Positions 5,996-8,465 of a DNA stretch of 8,465 nucleotides are shown piece by piece. The stretch's first letter is position 1. The number at the start of each line of letters is the position of its first letter. The notes beneath the pieces are model-generated. The model searched no databases. It was not told the origin of the DNA and saw only the letters and a list, made by a program, of their open reading frames with translations. A program made the translations under genes and the position numbers. Source of the stretch: an uncultured Verrucomicrobia subdivision 3 bacterium (GTDB lineage Bacteria; Verrucomicrobiota; Verrucomicrobiae; Limisphaerales; CAMLLE01). The stretch is from positions 1-8,465 of the forward strand of contig CAMLLE010000102.1 in assembly GCA_946480555.1 (NCBI GenBank), given 5' to 3'.

Positions 5996-6718
5996 ATGAA
6001 GTTCGCGATTATTGCCGACATTCACGCCAACCTGGACGCGTTCCAGGTCGTGCTGGAAGACATCAAAGCACAGAAGTGCACCCATTACGCGTGCCTGGGC
6101 GACATCGTCGGCTACAACGCCAACCCCAAGGAATGCCTGGACATCGTCCGGAACATGAACATCCCCTGCGTGAAGGGGAATCATGACGAATACTGCTCCA
6201 TCGATGGCGCGCTCGACGGCTTCAACCCCGCCGCGGCAGAAGCGGTCAACTGGACCCGCCAGCAGTTGACCGAGGAAGACCGGCAATGGCTGCGCGATCT
6301 GAAATACGTCCGCATGGTCACGAATTTTTCGATCGTTCACGCGACGCTCGACGGTCCACAGCGCTGGGGTTACGTGTTTGACAAGCTCGCCGCCGCAGCC
6401 AGCTTCACCTACCAGAACACCTCGGTCTGCTTCTTTGGCCACACCCACGTTCCGGTGGCCTTCATGCGCGACAGCATGGTTCGCGGTGGCACCTATTCGA
6501 AATTCAAGATCGAAGCCGGCAAGAAATATTTCGTGAACGTCGGCGCCGTCGGCCAGCCGCGGGACAACAATCCGAAAGCGGCTTACGTCGTCTATGACGT
6601 GGACGAAGGCACCATCGAACTGCGCCGACTGGAATACGACATCGCCGCGGCACAGAAGAAAATCCTCGAAGCGGGCCTGCCGGAGCGACTGGCCGAACGC
6701 CTCGCTTACGGTCGTTGA
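5996..6718 (+). CDS. Calcineurin-like metallophosphoesterase (YfcE-type)
   Basis: A 240-residue soluble phosphoesterase with a di-metal active site. The metal ligands are all visible: D8 and H10 in IIADIHANL (5-13), D36 in CLGDIVGY, N62-H63-D64 in KGNHDEY, H115 in SIVHATLD, and H149/H151 in GHTHVP. The C-terminal strand NVGAVGQPRD (181-190) is typical of this small bacterial phosphodiesterase group, which includes enzymes acting on phosphodiesters or phosphoproteins. The substrate cannot be assigned. It begins 2 bases after the acylphosphatase stop with no ribosome-binding site of its own, so coupled translation is likely. The GT9 gene follows after 39 bases. Confidence 0.92.
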   Translation: MKFAIIADIHANLDAFQVVLEDIKAQKCTHYACLGDIVGYNANPKECLDIVRNMNIPCVKGNHDEYCSIDGALDGFNPAAAEAVNWTRQQLTEEDRQWLRDLKYVRMVTNFSIVHATLDGPQRWGYVFDKLAAAASFTYQNTSVCFFGHTHVPVAFMRDSMVRGGTYSKFKIEAGKKYFVNVGAVGQPRDNNPKAAYVVYDVDEGTIELRRLEYDIAAAQKKILEAGLPERLAERLAYGR

Positions 6719-6757
6719 GTTTGAGGAAGCGGCCGTTCTCCCGCTTCCCCGAGCTGC

Positions 6758-7780
6758 TTGAAAATTCTCATCCTCAAGCCGAGTTCACTGGGCGATGTCA
6801 TTCACGCCCTGCCCGTTCTGCGGTTGCTCAAAGGCCATTGGCCGGCGAGCGAAATCTTCTGGTGGATCGATTCCAATCTCGCGCCACTCATCGAGGGCGA
6901 TCGCGACCTCACCGGCATTGTTCCTTTCGAACGCCGTCGCTGGGCCTCGCCGGTACACTGGCCTGAAATGCTCCGCAGCATCCGCTGGATGCGCGCACAG
7001 AACTTCGACCTGGTCATCGATCTCCAATGCCTTGCGCGCAGCGGCGCCTTTGCCTGGCTCGCAAATGGAAAGCAATTGATCGGGCTGGACGAAGTGCGCG
7101 AAGGCGCGCGCGGATTCTACGACATCGCGGTTCGACGCCCGACGTATCACACGCACGCAGTCGATTGGTATTTGGAAACGCTTCGCGCGCTCGGCGTGCC
7201 GGTGCACTGGAATTTCGAGTGGCTTCCCGTTCGCGCCAAGGTCGCGGCCGAGCTCACGCGCAAGTGGCCGTTAAGCAATGGCCCCTGGATTGCCTTGCAG
7301 CCGGGCGCACGCTGGTTGAACAAGCGCTGGCCCGTCGAAAGTTTCGCCGAGTTCACCCGCAGGATGGCGGCGCGGGTTCCAGATGCGCGGTTCATGGTGC
7401 TCGGCGGCGGATCGGATCAGGAACTCGGCGCGCAAATTGCCGCCGCCGCTCCGGAACGGGTGTTCGATCTCACCGGCAAACTGTCGCTGCCGGAAATGAT
7501 TGAAGCGATTCGCCTCAGTGAACTGATGGTCAGCAATGACACCGGTCCCATGCACGTTGCTGCGGCGATGGGCAGGCCGTTGGTGGCGCTCTTCGGTCCC
7601 ACTGAGCCACGCCGCACCGGACCTTACCGCCAGCTTCACACTGTGCTTCAGCAACGCCTCTATTGCGTTCCCTGCATGAAACCGGATTGCACGAATCCGA
7701 ACAAACTCGAATGCCTGCGCACGATTCATCCGGCGGACGTCGTAGCGAAAGCCGAGAGAATGCTGGTGCAAAAAAGGTAG
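6758..7780 (+). CDS. GT9-family glycosyltransferase (ADP-heptose:LPS heptosyltransferase-like)
   Basis: A 340-residue GT-B enzyme of the WaaC/WaaF/RfaF family, which adds heptose or a related sugar to the lipopolysaccharide inner core at the cytoplasmic face of the inner membrane. The N-terminal KPSSLGDVIHALPVLRLL (7-24) carries Asp13, the same position as the catalytic base of WaaC. The donor-binding half has LQPGARWLNKRWP (180-192), VLGGGSD (214-220), SNDTGPMHVAAAMGRPLVAL (259-278) and FGPTEPRRTGP (279-289). A C-terminal four-cysteine cluster (C303, C306, C311, C319) resembles that of many WaaF-like proteins. The start is a TTG at 6758, chosen because it gives the conserved first strand; the nearest SD-like sequence is a weak GAG four bases upstream. 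The sugar specificity is inferred only from the family. The TAG stop lies in GGTAGGGG, at the edge of the following repeat. Confidence 0.9.
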   Translation: MKILILKPSSLGDVIHALPVLRLLKGHWPASEIFWWIDSNLAPLIEGDRDLTGIVPFERRRWASPVHWPEMLRSIRWMRAQNFDLVIDLQCLARSGAFAWLANGKQLIGLDEVREGARGFYDIAVRRPTYHTHAVDWYLETLRALGVPVHWNFEWLPVRAKVAAELTRKWPLSNGPWIALQPGARWLNKRWPVESFAEFTRRMAARVPDARFMVLGGGSDQELGAQIAAAAPERVFDLTGKLSLPEMIEAIRLSELMVSNDTGPMHVAAAMGRPLVALFGPTEPRRTGPYRQLHTVLQQRLYCVPCMKPDCTNPNKLECLRTIHPADVVAKAERMLVQKR

Positions 7781-7801
7781 GGGCGTCTCTCCGAGCGCGC
7801 C

Positions 7802-7886
7802 GTTCCCAAGTCCATGGAAATCCCGGAGATTGTGAACGGCGTTGAGATTCGAAGGCTCGAATTTCTTTGGCGCTTGGATTGGGAAC
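7802..7886. repeat. Nested palindrome after the GT9 gene (85 bp)
   Basis: The outer arm is 12 base pairs with a single bulged G (7810): GTTCCCAA/TCCA (7802-7809, 7811-7814) against TGGA/TTGGGAAC (7875-7878, 7879-7886). Inside lies a perfect 6-bp hairpin, ATTCGA (7847-7852) and TCGAAT (7857-7862) with loop AGGC. There is no U-tract at either end. It looks like a mobile or dispersed palindromic repeat inserted right behind the gene, or a structured 3' untranslated region. Confidence 0.55.
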
Positions 7887-7973
7887 TTCTGCCCGTCGTC
7901 ATGTTTCCTTGAATAAATCGCGCAGCCTTCCCGTCGATCACCCGTCGTTGCAGTGGAAAATCCGCTGACGGTG

Positions 7974-8009
7974 GCTCTGCGGAACCACGCTTCTCAGGTT
8001 TCGCAGAGC
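7974..8009. terminator. 13-bp stem-loop, possible terminator of the acyP-GT9 cluster
   Basis: GCTCTGCGGAACC (7974-7986) pairs with GGTTTCGCAGAGC (7997-8009) with one G-U wobble and a 10-base loop. The plus-strand sequence after it, TCATTTCAGACTTT, is only mildly T-rich, so termination would be modest. It is 53 bases before the start codon of the last gene and could instead be a regulatory structure or part of the repeat chain. Confidence 0.4.
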
Positions 8010-8062
8010 TCATTTCAGACTTTGCAGCTTGCCTGTTCTGCGCATCGACTTAGAGTGGCTCA

Positions 8063-8465
8063 ATGAAAAAAATCGGGTTGCTGTTATCCGCTCTTTTCGC
8101 CGTGACCTGCACCGCTTCCGCGCAGGTGTCGCTCGACGTCACCCTCGAACAAGACCAGTTTCTCGCCGGCGAATCGATGCCGGTTGTCGTCCGCGTGGTG
8201 AACCGGTCGGGCCAGACCTTGAAACTGGGCGACGACCAGGACTGGCTTTCCTTTTCGGTGGAATCCAAGGACAGCTATGTGATCACAAAGAAGGGCGAAG
8301 TGCCGGTGGACGATTACGCATTCACACTTCCCACATCCAAGCAGGCGAAGAAGGAAGTGGATCTCGCGCCCTACTTTGGATTTTCCGAACCCGGCCGTTA
8401 CACGGTGACCGCCTCGCTCTACATCAAGGAATGGAACCAGCAAATCAGCAGCAAGCCCGTTCCAT
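8063..8465 (+). CDS. Secreted beta-sandwich-like protein, function unknown (3' truncated by window)
   Basis: The frame is open from ATG 8063 to the window end, 134 complete codons. Residues 1-20 form a clear signal peptide: KK at 2-3, hydrophobic core IGLLLSALFAV, cleavage after ASA (18-20). Cys16 is preceded by Thr rather than Gly/Ala/Ser, so a lipoprotein box is unlikely. The mature part alternates strands, for example DVTLEQDQFLAGESMPVVVR (25-44) and VVNRSGQTLKL (45-55). The segment GFSEPGRYTVTASLYI (106-121) is a pattern typical of immunoglobulin-like or CARDB-type beta-sandwich domains used in periplasmic or surface proteins. No catalytic motif is seen in the visible part. I do not recognise the family. 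TAGAGT lies six bases before the ATG, so a short or absent leader is possible. Confidence 0.75.
   Translation, partial: MKKIGLLLSALFAVTCTASAQVSLDVTLEQDQFLAGESMPVVVRVVNRSGQTLKLGDDQDWLSFSVESKDSYVITKKGEVPVDDYAFTLPTSKQAKKEVDLAPYFGFSEPGRYTVTASLYIKEWNQQISSKPVP

Larger units (their letters stand above)
7781..8062. other. Palindrome-rich spacer before the last gene
   Basis: Nothing here reads as protein. Its content is a nested palindrome (7802-7886), a weaker stem-loop (7939-7973: CACC-c-GTC with GACGGTG), a strong stem-loop (7974-8009), and three copies of CCCGTCG (7892, 7930, 7941). Just after the GT9 stop, GGCGTCTCTCCGAGCGCGCC (7782-7801) is itself partly self-complementary. The promoter of the last gene should lie in about 8010-8062. 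Confidence 0.6.

Noticed and set aside
5741..6448. 235-codon minus-strand frame
   Set aside because: It is antisense to the acylphosphatase and metallophosphoesterase, both of which show all their catalytic residues. It is a shadow frame.
1..8465. CRISPR array, tRNA, insertion sequence or phage genes
   Set aside because: There are no regularly spaced repeats, no cloverleaf with a TTC-arm, no transposase motifs and no phage structural or integrase motifs in any credible frame.

Overview
The window looks like chromosomal DNA of a GC-rich Gram-negative bacterium, most probably a Verrucomicrobiota member of the Pedosphaera/Limisphaerales kind. This is inferred from three things: a small PEP-CTERM secreted protein, an ADP-heptose-type (GT9) glycosyltransferase, and intergenic spaces full of imperfect palindromes of a style I associate from memory with that phylum. 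No rRNA, tRNA, transposase, phage gene or CRISPR array was seen.

Layout. Bases 1-1617 (+) hold the 3' part of a LigD-type ATP-dependent DNA ligase with a 3'-phosphoesterase domain followed by the ligase domain. It converges on a two-gene minus-strand unit, 3981-1704, coding a GT4 glycosyltransferase and then a CgeB-like glycosyltransferase 4 bases behind it. Upstream of that unit is a leader with a 14-bp stem-loop and a short reading frame overlapping the GT4 start codon. Next comes a monocistronic minus-strand PEP-CTERM gene (4862-4194) ending at a clear intrinsic terminator (4142-4176). A divergent spacer with a 12-bp direct repeat leads to a small FmdB-type zinc-ribbon gene (+, 5053-5298). 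A gene-free stretch of about 415 bases with three consecutive stem-loops follows. Then comes a compact plus-strand cluster: acylphosphatase (5715-5993), metallophosphoesterase (5996-6718) and GT9 glycosyltransferase (TTG start, 6758-7780). A second palindrome-rich spacer (7781-8062) separates it from the start of a secreted beta-sandwich-like protein that runs off the window at 8465.

How the genes fit together. Three glycosyltransferases and a PEP-CTERM protein suggest a region weighted towards cell-surface polysaccharide and the envelope. No exosortase, polymerase or flippase is visible, so this is not a demonstrable exopolysaccharide locus. LigD belongs to non-homologous end joining and is probably unrelated to its neighbours. 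The acylphosphatase/metallophosphoesterase/GT9 unit may be co-transcribed (gaps of 2 and 39 bases), but the three do not form a pathway I recognise.

The protein-coding content belongs to known families. I see no evidence of a new defence or mobile system. The less explained material is non-coding: the chains of nested inverted repeats in two spacers, and the structured leader of the glycosyltransferase operon.
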